A stretch of DNA of 33,329 nt. Origin: Methylobacterium sp. J-090 (GTDB taxonomy: Bacteria > Pseudomonadota > Alphaproteobacteria > Rhizobiales > Beijerinckiaceae). Position 1 is the first letter of the stretch, and each line of letters starts with the position of its first letter. The translations under genes were made by a program, and so were the position numbers. Under the pieces are notes generated by a model. It was not told where the DNA came from. It saw only the letters and a list, made by a program, of their open reading frames with translations, and made no database searches. The DNA is taken from the NCBI RefSeq assembly GCF_022829345.1, contig NZ_JAKSXV010000110.1:1-33329 (forward strand), read 5' to 3'. Of the stretch, positions 6,873 to 14,602 are shown piece by piece.

Positions 6873-8687
6873 TCACCGACACCTTACCCACCTCGACGCA
6901 GTCCTTCCACTGCCAAGCGTAAGGCCATCACGGGTCAGCGTGTAGGTTTCCATCCCGAAGAAATCGAGTAGTTCGGGATCGTTGATCCGATGCGTCCCAT
7001 CGACTTCCCAAGCGCGCGGTCCGACCCGCCGCACCGCGTTGACCCGCTGGGCGTACTCGAACGTTCGATTGCCGGTGCGCTCCTGTGGGGAGATGATAAG
7101 GGTCTCATTCCCTTCGTAGTCGGGGGCGTTGCGCTGCGGATCGGCGCAGGCCCGGCGGCTGTCGAACCAGCGGCCCCTAAGCTCGCGTGGGAAGGCAGCC
7201 TGCGGATCGCGGTAGACGAGCCCGAACGATATGGCTGGGTCAACAGCGGGACACAGGGCATTGAAGGATGTCCTAACGAGTGCCTCACCCGACCTCGTCG
7301 AGCCATCCAACCATTCGCCGCTGGCCAGATCGCGGTAGACCATCACGCGATGCGCATCGGCGTGGATGTCCGGTGATGCGTCGCCGGGGCGTTCAAGAAG
7401 GCCGTACCGCCGGTCGTTCAGGGCCAGCCGCCGCGTCGAACAATCGGCGGTGCCCTTCAGCGTTTCGTCCGGATCGGACAGGCATGAGTTTTTCGCTTCC
7501 TGCTGATGCTCATCCCACTGCGCGTTGCAGAACGCGCGACGTTCACGGGGGCCGGATCGGAATTGGCTCACAGCCGCGCTGGTCCCCTGGCCGCGCAACT
7601 CTATGGCCACCAGCGGCACGGAACGGTCTTCGCTAATCTTCAGGTCCGACAACTGCCCCGTGTCGCGCAAGGGTGGGAAGTAGGTGATGGTGGGGAAGGC
7701 GTCGGCGCTGGCCCAGCCCAAGGACAGGATGGGGTGCTCGACCGCAACAAGCATCGAGGGGACGTTCGGCATCGCCTTTGGCTTGAGCACGTTGCCGCCG
7801 ATCACAACCCGGCACCCCGGTTCGGCCTGAAGGGCCGTACGGTAGGGCTCGCCCGGCGGCATGGCGTGCACCAGCTCGTGGGCGGCACGGTCGCTGCAGA
7901 ACAGCGTGGCAGCCGCTGTCACGCACCATGTGTCGGGCTTGCACCAGCCACGGGCGGCGGGGCTCGGGTAGGGTTGCAGGCTGATGCCGACGAAGTCCGC
8001 CCGCGCTGCATGGTAGGACGATTGGTAGGGCGGACGGCCACCGAACATGTTGGCCAGCGTCACCGAACCGTTCGCCACCCCCGTCACCTCGCCGACGTTG
8101 CCCCGACTCATGCGTAGGCATTTCGCCGCCGACTTTGCCTCCGGCGTCGGCAGTGAGAGGTTCTCGGCCGAGGGGCAAATCCAGATCGGTGGCCCCGCCC
8201 GAACGACACAGAAACCGGGCTGGTCACACCCCGCAGCAGACCCCGCACCACCCGGCGCGAATATGCCGACCGGCATGTAGCCGAGGTGCTTGCCGCCCTC
8301 GGACAGATAGACGATCCCCCTCGCCCGCGTCGCCTCGGTCGTAACGGGCCGCCCCGGCGGCACGGTCTGACAGGTCTGTTCGCGCACGAAATCGGCACCG
8401 ACCTCACTACCCTTCACCGGCCCCACCGTGACAATCCTCTCGGCCCCGGCATGATCGCAGGCGAAGACGGGGGCGGCGAAGGTGCAGGTCTGCCCGACCG
8501 TGCAGCGGGCCGTCGCGGCATCAGGGGCGCCAGTCGGGATTGTTGATTCAGCCGCCCACACTGTGCCGCTGGCGAGAATGGCGCCGAGGGCGAAGCCACC
8601 GGCCCATCCTCTGAGGTGACCGTGCATCCCGTGCGACTCGTGCGGGCCTGAGGAATTCACACCGGGAGTGCTTGGAGGAACGGTCAT
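6873..8687 (-). CDS. secreted protein with three four-cysteine repeats, function unknown
   Basis: 604 residues from ATG 8687 (AAGGA eight bases upstream). A hydrophobic signal segment lies at about residues 28-46, ending VWA-AES. The start may instead be M21, which would give a more usual signal peptide. Three successive units share the pattern C-x5-C-x8/10-C-x18..28-C: C62/C68/C77/C106, C154/C160/C171/C190, C249/C255/C264/C292. The spacing suggests disulfide-bonded modules in the periplasm or outside. The C-terminal half (about 300-604) has fewer cysteines, a lysozyme-inhibitor-like feel in its short beta segments (GRWFDSRRAC, ETLIISPQER), and no recognised catalytic motif. It lies 81 bp behind the SHOCT membrane-protein genes on the same strand. 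I do not recognise the family. Confidence 0.75.
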   Translation of the reverse strand: MTVPPSTPGVNSSGPHESHGMHGHLRGWAGGFALGAILASGTVWAAESTIPTGAPDAATARCTVGQTCTFAAPVFACDHAGAERIVTVGPVKGSEVGADFVREQTCQTVPPGRPVTTEATRARGIVYLSEGGKHLGYMPVGIFAPGGAGSAAGCDQPGFCVVRAGPPIWICPSAENLSLPTPEAKSAAKCLRMSRGNVGEVTGVANGSVTLANMFGGRPPYQSSYHAARADFVGISLQPYPSPAARGWCKPDTWCVTAAATLFCSDRAAHELVHAMPPGEPYRTALQAEPGCRVVIGGNVLKPKAMPNVPSMLVAVEHPILSLGWASADAFPTITYFPPLRDTGQLSDLKISEDRSVPLVAIELRGQGTSAAVSQFRSGPRERRAFCNAQWDEHQQEAKNSCLSDPDETLKGTADCSTRRLALNDRRYGLLERPGDASPDIHADAHRVMVYRDLASGEWLDGSTRSGEALVRTSFNALCPAVDPAISFGLVYRDPQAAFPRELRGRWFDSRRACADPQRNAPDYEGNETLIISPQERTGNRTFEYAQRVNAVRRVGPRAWEVDGTHRINDPELLDFFGMETYTLTRDGLTLGSGRTASRWVRCR

Positions 8688-8768
8688 CAGAAGTCCTTCC
8701 GCATGCTGCGACTGTCGGGGGGACGCCGGCGGCAAACTGCTACGAACGTCAGGGCGAGGCGGGGCCGG

Positions 8769-9218
8769 TCAGCGCACGCGCTGAAGCACCGATGCCTTCA
8801 GGCTGGCGAACTCGGCCTCGTTGAGATGCCCGGTGCCGCGAAGCCGGCCGAGCCGTTCGAGGTCCGCCACCGCCATGCTCGCGCTCAAGGGGGCACCGTT
8901 CATGAACGCATCGCGCTCGGCTGGCCCCGTGCCGGCCCCGATCAGGCTCACCCGCTGCACGTCGTTGACGAACAGGTTCAGGCCCGATTCGCCGCCGTGC
9001 GAGCCGTCCGCCTGCTCGGTCCGATGGGCGGCATTGAACGCCCAAACCAGCGCGCCGGCCCAGCCGATGCCGGTGGCGCCGAGGAAAACGTTGATCGCCG
9101 TGATCAGCCAGCGATTGGGATGCCGCCGCCGAAAGGCGATGATCGTCGGCAGCAGGTAGAAGGCCCAGCCCAGCGGAACCAGCGCCAGCATGAAGAGCCC
9201 AACGGCTTGCTCGCTCAT
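8769..9218 (-). CDS. superinfection-immunity-like membrane protein with C-terminal SHOCT domain
   Basis: 149 residues. There are two membrane helices (about 7-29 and 40-62). The segment between and around them (FYLLPTIIAFRRRHPN, FLGATGIGWAGALVWAF) matches the pattern of the superinfection-immunity family (phage T4 Imm-like). A polar linker follows. Residues 118-146 (DLERLGRLRGTGHLNEAEF) form a SHOCT domain, a short C-terminal oligomerisation module. The start codon overlaps the stop of the upstream DUF805 gene (TAATG), so both are made together. T4 Imm-type proteins block entry of phage DNA at the inner membrane; whether this one does is inference, because bacterial members are mostly untested. 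Confidence 0.8.
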   Translation of the reverse strand: MSEQAVGLFMLALVPLGWAFYLLPTIIAFRRRHPNRWLITAINVFLGATGIGWAGALVWAFNAAHRTEQADGSHGGESGLNLFVNDVQRVSLIGAGTGPAERDAFMNGAPLSASMAVADLERLGRLRGTGHLNEAEFASLKASVLQRVR

Positions 9219-9781
9219 TAGCCGGCCCGCGCCATGACCTGCGCCTTCATCACTGCGAATTCAGCCTCGGATAGGCTGCCGGTGCGATGCAGCTCCGCCA
9301 GCCGCTCCAACTCGCCGATGACGTTCACGGGGGCGCTGGTAGCCATGGAGCCGGTGGTGGCCGGGGGCGGCGCAGCCTGCGAAGGACGCACGGGTTGCTG
9401 CGGCTGTGTGGCGTCGGCTGCGGCGGGGTCGAGCGGGTCGGCGCCGTAGCGGTTCGGCCCGCGTACGCCGCGCGGCAGCACGAGAAGCAGAACGACGAAG
9501 CCGAGCACCGGCACGAGGTTGAGCAGGGTGAACCAGCCTGACCAGTCGAGGTCGTGCAGGCGGCGCGCCGTGACCGCCAGCACCGGCAGGATGTGCACCA
9601 GGATGACGAGGTGGACGAACAGCATCGAGGAGCCGGTGCCGTCATCGAGCAGGGCCCTGTCCATACCCCCTGCCACTAGGATCAGCAGGAACAGTCCGCC
9701 GAACACCTCGAAGAACTCGACCCGGGGCGACCGTCCCTGGAAGCGGGCGTAGCCCCGCATTGCCTTCAGGTACCAGCGCAT
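9218..9781 (-). CDS. DUF805 membrane protein with C-terminal SHOCT domain
   Basis: 187 residues from the ATG at 9781 (GGAG nine bases upstream; the frame is open to 9877). The DUF805 core is visible: MRGYARFQGRSPRVEFF at the N-terminus, three or four hydrophobic helices between about 22 and 102, ARRLHDLDWSGWF, and the closing RGPNRYGADPL. A proline/alanine-rich linker leads to a SHOCT domain at about 158-186 (ELERLAELHRTGSLSEAEF) that is closely similar to the one in the next gene. The shared tail suggests that the two proteins assemble with each other. It is the first gene of the minus-strand group and is divergent from an XRE regulator 158 bp away, which may control it. Confidence 0.85.
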   Translation of the reverse strand: MRWYLKAMRGYARFQGRSPRVEFFEVFGGLFLLILVAGGMDRALLDDGTGSSMLFVHLVILVHILPVLAVTARRLHDLDWSGWFTLLNLVPVLGFVVLLLVLPRGVRGPNRYGADPLDPAAADATQPQQPVRPSQAAPPPATTGSMATSAPVNVIGELERLAELHRTGSLSEAEFAVMKAQVMARAG

Positions 9782-9939
9782 GGGTGTAATCTCCGTCGTT
9801 CGGGCTTGGTGGAAGGTTTGGAGGTTGGAGGCGTCGGCGGCGCTCGCTCGACAGCCCAGATCATCGGGACGATCCAAGCGATAAATGAGGGACTGCCAGA
9901 CCGTCGATTGTCAAGCCGCCGATCTGGCCTTGTGCGGTC

Positions 9940-10215
9940 ATGGACGCGCGGGCAATCATCGGCTGGAATCTGCGGCGGCTGCGCGTCGCACAAGGGCTCT
10001 CGCAAGAGCGGCTCGCCCTGGCCTCGGGCATCGACCGGGCGTATGTCGGCCGCGTCGAGCGAGGCTCCGAGAACGTCACGATCACGACGCTCGAAGCGAT
10101 GGCGACGGCGCTGTCCGTACCGGTCGCCGAACTGCTCACGGCCCCCGAGCCGGGGGCAGCCCAGCCGATGCCGTTGCGTGCCGGTCGGCGGCCTCGCAAT
10201 CCGCCGGGGGATTGA
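9940..10215 (+). CDS. XRE/HTH-3 family DNA-binding protein
   Basis: 91 residues. A complete lambda-repressor-like helix-turn-helix spans about residues 7-62 (NLRRLRVAQGLSQERLALAS, then DRAYVGRVERG, then ITTLEAMATALSV). A short proline/arginine-rich tail follows. It has no second domain, so it is a simple repressor or an antitoxin-like regulator, though no toxin gene is adjacent. It is divergent from the DUF805-SHOCT group and convergent with the DUF3768 group, whose last gene ends 17 bp beyond its own stop. Control of the divergent membrane-protein genes is the most likely role. Confidence 0.85.
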   Translation: MDARAIIGWNLRRLRVAQGLSQERLALASGIDRAYVGRVERGSENVTITTLEAMATALSVPVAELLTAPEPGAAQPMPLRAGRRPRNPPGD

Positions 10216-10232
10216 TCGGCCTGCCGGATCGA

Positions 10233-10640
10233 TCACAGCCCCGCCCCTATCTTAAGATGGGGGACGACCCGTATGAGTAGGCCCCAGGCCGCGTCTCTGA
10301 CGGCTCGGGTGTTTGGGTCGATGTCGTGTGTGTTGAGATCGCGCGAGATCAACAGCCGCAACAAAGTGTCGGCGAGGTCCGGCGCGGCGGCCATCAAACG
10401 GGCGTCAGCAAGGCGGTAAATACCGCCCGCGAGGTGAGGGCTGTCGGCCACCTCAGCCGCCGGGCGAACCTGCCGGATAAGGTCATGACCGCCGCTCGAC
10501 CCTGCGTTCGTCGCGACTTCAAACTCGCCTATCGCTGTCGCGGATGGAGCTTCGGGCTCGGCCACCCCCCGCATTAGCCATGGACCCGGTGTCGGAATAT
10601 CGGCGGGAGCGAGTCTGCGCCCAGCCACGTCAGGCCTCAT
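10233..10640 (-). CDS. hypothetical protein, last gene of the DUF3768 operon
   Basis: 135 residues. The ATG lies 11 bases inside the end of the DUF3768 gene, so it is translationally coupled. The middle (SPHLAGGIYRLADARLMAAA then PDLADTLLRLL) resembles a segment often seen in small phage and plasmid proteins, where ARLMAAAPDL-type text recurs. Nothing indicates a catalytic role. It converges on the XRE gene, with 17 bp between the stops. Confidence 0.6.
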   Translation of the reverse strand: MRPDVAGRRLAPADIPTPGPWLMRGVAEPEAPSATAIGEFEVATNAGSSGGHDLIRQVRPAAEVADSPHLAGGIYRLADARLMAAAPDLADTLLRLLISRDLNTHDIDPNTRAVRDAAWGLLIRVVPHLKIGAGL

Positions 10641-11004
10641 CCGCGCGCATGATGGTGAGCACGCGGGTCGTCATTGCAGTGTCAGCGGGGTCGGGGGAAT
10701 GCCCGGTCATGGCTCGATTGAAAGTGTCGATCCGCCACAACCAGCGCATGCCCACGAGATCGATGGCACCGAAGTCGTGCTCGCCATGCGGATCGTTGTC
10801 GGCGTCGAAGTCCTTGAACACACGCACCGCCAGACGCAGGGCAATGCGGTCCGCGTCAGGGAGTGCGACGACGGCCGGTGTTTCGACGACGCCCCCACCG
10901 GTGAAGCTTCGCCGGAAGGCGTCGTTCAGGGCACTGATCGAGCCTGCGCCGCGCCGCGCCGCAGACTGCTCCTTCCCTCGTTGATTGGAGGCCGGCCCCT
11001 TCAC
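10630..11004 (-). CDS. DUF3768 family protein
   Basis: 124 residues from a GTG whose last two bases overlap the TGA of the preceding gene (GTGA). DUF3768 features are visible in order: ISALNDAFRRSFTGG, the VVALPD core, FKDFDADNDPHGEHDFGAID, the WRIDTFNRAM segment and the SPDPADTAMTTRVLTIMRADE ending. The family is common on alphaproteobacterial plasmids, prophages and integrative elements, and its function is unknown. The length agrees with the family. It is the middle gene of three overlapping minus-strand genes. Confidence 0.85.
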   Translation of the reverse strand: MKGPASNQRGKEQSAARRGAGSISALNDAFRRSFTGGGVVETPAVVALPDADRIALRLAVRVFKDFDADNDPHGEHDFGAIDLVGMRWLWRIDTFNRAMTGHSPDPADTAMTTRVLTIMRADEA

Positions 11005-11657
11005 GACGGATCAACCCTGATGGGCTCGCCAGGGTGCAGCAGCGCGAGTTCGCTGACGTGGCGTGTAAACTCCGGCTCCAGGGGCCAGTCGCGCCATGAA
11101 AGGACGTAATTTAAATCGGCCTTGGTGAAACGGACGACAGCCTCGAACCAGCCCTCCTGTGGCCCGCCGGTCGTGGCCAATACCAGGGCGCCCACGCAAA
11201 TGTCAGCCCACTCAGCAGGCCGCTTGTATGCTCCGCCAGCGCCTCCAGGCGTATCACCGCCGCCTTGGCCGCCTTTCGGTGCGGGAGGGTTGCCTGCGGC
11301 TTTCGATGCGGCCTTCGGCGAGGGCGGCGTATCGGGGAGGCCGGCAGCTTCGAGCAGACTGGCGTAGGTCTGCTTCGATGCATACGGAACGAAGGCAAGA
11401 CCACTTTTCTGGAAGATTTTTCCGGAAGCCAAGCTGCTGGCCAGCGCGTGGTGGGCCTCGGTGACCCGCATGGTCCTGAAGCCCATCAGCGTGGCGGCCC
11501 GCTCGGCGGCGGGGATGTCGCTGGGGCCGAACAAGCTGGCGTGGGGCCGGCCCGCTTCGTCACGCCCCATCACGACCAGTCCGGCCGGTTCGCTCAGACA
11601 GGGCATGGGGCTGGGTGGGGGGACTGAGGCGGTGGTTGAGGCAACGTTGAGGTTCAT
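11001..11657 (-). CDS. hypothetical two-part protein, first gene of the DUF3768 operon
   Basis: 218 residues from the ATG at 11657, which has CTGGAG eight bases upstream; the frame extends to 12056 without coding character. The N-terminal part (about 25-105) and the C-terminal part (about 145-218, with WADICVGALVLATTG, GPQEGWFEAVV, YVLSWRDWPLEPEF) are joined by a glycine/proline/lysine-rich linker. The C-terminal part resembles short plasmid- and element-borne proteins of Rhizobiales, but I cannot name a family. It overlaps the DUF3768 start by four bases. A strong hairpin lies in its leader. Confidence 0.65.
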   Translation of the reverse strand: MNLNVASTTASVPPPSPMPCLSEPAGLVVMGRDEAGRPHASLFGPSDIPAAERAATLMGFRTMRVTEAHHALASSLASGKIFQKSGLAFVPYASKQTYASLLEAAGLPDTPPSPKAASKAAGNPPAPKGGQGGGDTPGGAGGAYKRPAEWADICVGALVLATTGGPQEGWFEAVVRFTKADLNYVLSWRDWPLEPEFTRHVSELALLHPGEPIRVDPS

Positions 11658-11678
11658 CGCGAGGCTCCAGAAACGACG

Positions 11679-11700
11679 AAGGCGGCCCGGAGGCCGCCTT
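11679..11700 (-). terminator. perfect 9-bp stem hairpin in the leader of the DUF3768 operon
   Basis: AAGGCGGCC-CGGA-GGCCGCCTT, 21 bp before the first start codon of the operon. The A-rich and T-rich flanks (GAAGG...CCTTG) resemble the short hairpins that end transcripts in GC-rich phage and element genomes. With no gene just upstream on the minus strand it may instead be an attenuator or a leader structure. Confidence 0.5.
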
Positions 11701-12213
11701 GTATGGGGAAGGATGTGATGGACCGAGGCCCGATTGGTTGACCGGTTGGTTTGGGGGGCAGCATGAGGAGCGTCCTGATGTTCGCGGCAATACCGACGAT
11801 GCCAATACCTACCGGACTTTATTCCTATTTGCAACCCCGGATTGTCGAAGGGTGGGGTTTGGGGCGAGTTTGACTGGTGACATGGCTTCTGATTCCGACC
11901 GATCAGGGGAGCCACCACGAAAATGCTGAGGTCAAATATGTACCTCCTTGATCGTGCAAACGTCCAAGTTGGGTGGATAGAGGACCCTAACCCTTCGCCT
12001 TGAAGCAGACGTTCCGTCTCTGACCCAACATGGCTGCAGGAACCTGCTGGGGTCATCCGCCAAAGAGGGCACCGTCATGAGCGCGTGCCGGCAAAGAAGT
12101 TGGTCAACATTTCGACGCGCATTGGAACGCCTCAGCTTGGTCTCGTGTTTTGCTGCCACGCACGCGGCCAACGGCAATCCGGCTCAGCGTCACGGTCACC
12201 CGAGGCTCGTTCG
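11701..12213. other. 513-bp region without a supported gene
   Basis: Short frames on both strands (for example minus 11932-12177 and plus 11699-11929) lack family features, ribosome binding sites and consistent codon use. The region separates the minus-strand DUF3768 operon from the plus-strand phosphate genes, so both promoters should be here. I see no Pho box matching the CTGTCAT repeat pattern and no LexA box. Confidence 0.5.
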
Positions 12214-12870
12214 ATGCTTGGCTGGTTTCGCGCCCTGATGCCGCGGGAGGACCGCTTCTTCGATCTCTTCGCGCGCCACTCCCAGACTTTGGTCGCCGGC
12301 GCGGAAGCTCTCCAGGGCGTGCTACAGGGCGGTGCCGAGGTTCCACGCTACTGCCAAGTGATCGTTGACCGTGAGCAGGAGGCGGACGCGATCGCCGCCG
12401 AGGTCCTGCTTGCGGTGCGCCTCAGCTTCATCACCCCCTTCGACCGCGGCGACATCAAGGATCTGATCCAATCGATGGACGACGCCATCGACCAGATGAA
12501 CAAGACCGTGAAGGCGGTTCAACTCTACGAGCTGCGCGACTTCACCCCCCTGATGCGCTCCATGGGCGAGACGGTGATCGAGGCGGCCCGTCTCACGGCC
12601 GAAGCCGTGCCGCTGCTCAATGCGGTGGGCAGGCATGCCGGACGCATCAACCAGCTCACGGAGGCGATCACCCAGATCGAGGGCCACTCGGACGCGCTGG
12701 AGGAGCAGGGCCTGAAGGCGCTCTATCAGGCGCATCGCCGCGATGGCGGAGACGGCGACGCGATGGCCTACATGATCGGCGCGGAGATCTATGGGCACCT
12801 GGAGGACGTCGTTGACCGCTTCGAGGACGTCGCCAACGAAATCAGCGGCATCGTGATCGAGAACGTGTGA
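12214..12870 (+). CDS. DUF47 (PhoU-like) family protein, partner of the phosphate transporter
   Basis: 218 residues from the ATG at 12214; the frame extends back to 12085, but MLGWFRALMPREDRFFDLFA is the usual family start. The protein is almost wholly helical, as in the TIGR00153/DUF47 group: EADAIAAEVLLAVRLSFITP, FDRGDIKDLIQSMDDAIDQM and the C-terminal EDVVDRFEDVANEISGIV, where conserved acidic residues bind metal in PhoU-like folds. DUF47 genes are paired with PiT transporters across bacteria and are thought to modulate them. Here its stop overlaps the transporter start, so the two are co-translated. Confidence 0.9.
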   Translation: MLGWFRALMPREDRFFDLFARHSQTLVAGAEALQGVLQGGAEVPRYCQVIVDREQEADAIAAEVLLAVRLSFITPFDRGDIKDLIQSMDDAIDQMNKTVKAVQLYELRDFTPLMRSMGETVIEAARLTAEAVPLLNAVGRHAGRINQLTEAITQIEGHSDALEEQGLKALYQAHRRDGGDGDAMAYMIGAEIYGHLEDVVDRFEDVANEISGIVIENV

Positions 12871-13883
12871 CCGCCATGGAGGTCACAACCCTCGCCCTGC
12901 CTTACCTCGTCGCCCTGATCGGGGTGGCTTTGATCTTCGACTTCCTCAACGGGTTGCACGATGCAGCCAACTCCATCGCCACCATCGTGTCGACGCGGGT
13001 TCTACGGCCGCAATATGCGGTGCTCTGGGCGGCGTTCTTCAACTTCATCGCTTTCCTGTTCTTTGGCCTGCACGTGGCCGAGACGCTGGGGACCGGCATC
13101 GTCGATGCCGGCATCGTCGATCCGCAGGTGATCCTCAGCGCTCTCGTCGGCGCCATCGTGTGGAACGTCGTCACCTGGGTGTTCGGCATCCCGTCGAGCA
13201 GCTCGCACGCGCTCGTCGGCGGTCTCGTCGGGGCGGGCGTCAGCAAGGCGGGCCTCGGCGTCGTGGTCTGGTCGGGCCTGGGCAAGACGGTCGCAGCCAT
13301 CGTGCTGTCGCCGCTCATCGGCTTCGTCCTGGCGCTCGTTCTCGTGCTCGTCGTGTCCTGGAGTTGCGTGCGGGCGACCCCGTTCGGCGTGGACAGGACC
13401 TTTCGCCTGCTGCAGTTCGTCTCCGCCTCACTTTACTCGCTTGGGCACGGCGGCAACGATGCGCAGAAGACCATGGGCATTATCGCGGTGCTGCTCTACT
13501 CGCAGGGCCAGCTCACCGGCGACTTCCACGTACCGCTCTGGGTGGTTCTCGCGTGCCAATCCGCGATGGCGCTGGGCACGCTGTCGGGCGGCTGGCGCAT
13601 CGTGCATACGATGGGATCGCGGATCACCCGGCTGAACCCGACGCAGGGCTTCTGCGCCGAGACGGGAGGGGCCATCACTCTGTTCCTGGCGACGTGGCTT
13701 GGCGTGCCAGTCTCGACGACCCACACGATCACGGGCGCGATCATCGGGGTTGGCGCGGCGCGGCGGACCTCGGCAGTGCGTTGGGGCCTTGCAGGCAACA
13801 TCGTCGTCGCCTGGGTCGTCACCCTACCGGCTGCGGCGGGCATTTCGGCGGCTTGCTACGCGCTGACACGGCTTCTGACTTAA
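12867..13883 (+). CDS. pit: PiT-family inorganic phosphate transporter
   Basis: 338 residues if the GTG at 12867 is used (overlapping the DUF47 stop as GTGTGA), or 335 from the ATG at 12876. The two family repeats are plain: FDFLNGLHDAANSIATIVST near the N-terminus and the GGAITLFLATWLGVPVSTTH block near residue 270. About ten membrane helices and the GIPSSSSHALVGGLVG motif lie between them. It is a proton- or metal-phosphate symporter of the inner membrane (low-affinity phosphate uptake). It lacks the long central loop of larger PiT proteins, as do other DUF47-linked members. The pair suggests that the island carries its own phosphate uptake. Confidence 0.93.
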   Translation: MTAMEVTTLALPYLVALIGVALIFDFLNGLHDAANSIATIVSTRVLRPQYAVLWAAFFNFIAFLFFGLHVAETLGTGIVDAGIVDPQVILSALVGAIVWNVVTWVFGIPSSSSHALVGGLVGAGVSKAGLGVVVWSGLGKTVAAIVLSPLIGFVLALVLVLVVSWSCVRATPFGVDRTFRLLQFVSASLYSLGHGGNDAQKTMGIIAVLLYSQGQLTGDFHVPLWVVLACQSAMALGTLSGGWRIVHTMGSRITRLNPTQGFCAETGGAITLFLATWLGVPVSTTHTITGAIIGVGAARRTSAVRWGLAGNIVVAWVVTLPAAAGISAACYALTRLLT

Positions 13884-13995
13884 AATGCCAATCGCGTGGG
13901 GCGGTACATGAGCGAAGTGGAGGATTAGCCTCCCGCTCCAAAGCAGAGATCCCTCGATCTGCTCAACCTGCTGCTGATCGACTTGAACGCGGCGA

Positions 13996-14253
13996 TCAGA
14001 CTAGCCGTATCTCGCCTGCCTTGAGACCGAGGCGTCGGGCCAAGTCCCGCGAGAGAGCACCAACGACCTCGATACCCATGCCCTCCGTCGTCAACTCGTT
14101 CAACTGCGCGAGCGCGGCCTCGGCCGAAGGGGCAAACAGAGCGTAGATGCGAGGCAAGTCGCGCTTGTGGCGCACGGCGATCAGGTACGCCGTGCGCCTA
14201 CCTTTCTTGCCAGTCTGGACCTCTCCGGGAGCTGGGCGCGCGACCTTGTCCAT
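13996..14253 (-). CDS. small hypothetical protein coupled to the PepSY gene
   Basis: 85 residues. Its ATG overlaps the stop of the PepSY gene (TGATG). The start is basic and flexible (GEVQTGKKGRRTAYLIAVRH); a compact domain follows with RIYALFAPSAEAALAQLNEL and a C-terminal LSRDLARRLGLKAGEIRLV. There is no signal peptide, membrane helix or known motif. Overlap with the PepSY gene implies co-expression. It converges on the phosphate transporter, with 112 bp between the stops holding nothing recognisable beyond a weak GAGG/CCTC stem. Confidence 0.65.
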   Translation of the reverse strand: MDKVARPAPGEVQTGKKGRRTAYLIAVRHKRDLPRIYALFAPSAEAALAQLNELTTEGMGIEVVGALSRDLARRLGLKAGEIRLV

Positions 14254-14525
14254 CAATCCTTGTCAGGCTTTTCCTTGGTGATGGCGCCGGTCCTGGGATC
14301 GACGTGGAACTCCATCTTCACGCCGTTCTTCAGGCCTTCGCCCTCCCAGTGCCCGTCATCGGCCTCCAACTCAGTGATGCTAGAGTAACCTGCATCCATC
14401 AGCTTCTGCTTGACCTGCTCGGCGGGCATCCAGTCCGCCCCCGGCTTGTCCTCCTTCGCGAGGACCGGGCCGGCGAAACCCAGCGCCATGGCCAGGACGA
14501 GCGGTACGAGTGTTCCAAATTTCAT
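14253..14525 (-). CDS. secreted PepSY-domain small protein
   Basis: 90 residues with a TTGGAGGCGG ribosome binding site. The signal peptide is about 24 residues (cleavage after VLA). The mature part is one PepSY-like unit: PAEQVKQKLMDAGYSSITEL, then a glycine-containing strand and KMEFHVDPRTGAITKEKPD. Single-PepSY periplasmic proteins are widespread and usually uncharacterised; inhibition of proteases and response to ions or stress have been proposed for relatives. It lies 77 bp behind the broken mgtC gene on the same strand and is translationally coupled to the next small gene. Confidence 0.82.
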   Translation of the reverse strand: MKFGTLVPLVLAMALGFAGPVLAKEDKPGADWMPAEQVKQKLMDAGYSSITELEADDGHWEGEGLKNGVKMEFHVDPRTGAITKEKPDKD

Positions 14526-14602
14526 TAGCCGCCTCCAATTCTACGATGCCGGACAACGGTTCGTATAGACAGTGGTTGCGCGCCCGCTGGCCTATCAGAT
14601 GG

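Noticed and set aside
12085..12213. A longer DUF47 protein starting at 12085
   Set aside because: The extra 43 residues are not coding-like, and the family start is at MLGWFRALMPRED (12214).
13160..14146. A 328-codon plus-strand frame over the PiT gene
   Set aside because: Out-of-frame shadow of the phosphate transporter, very rich in Arg, Ala and Gly.
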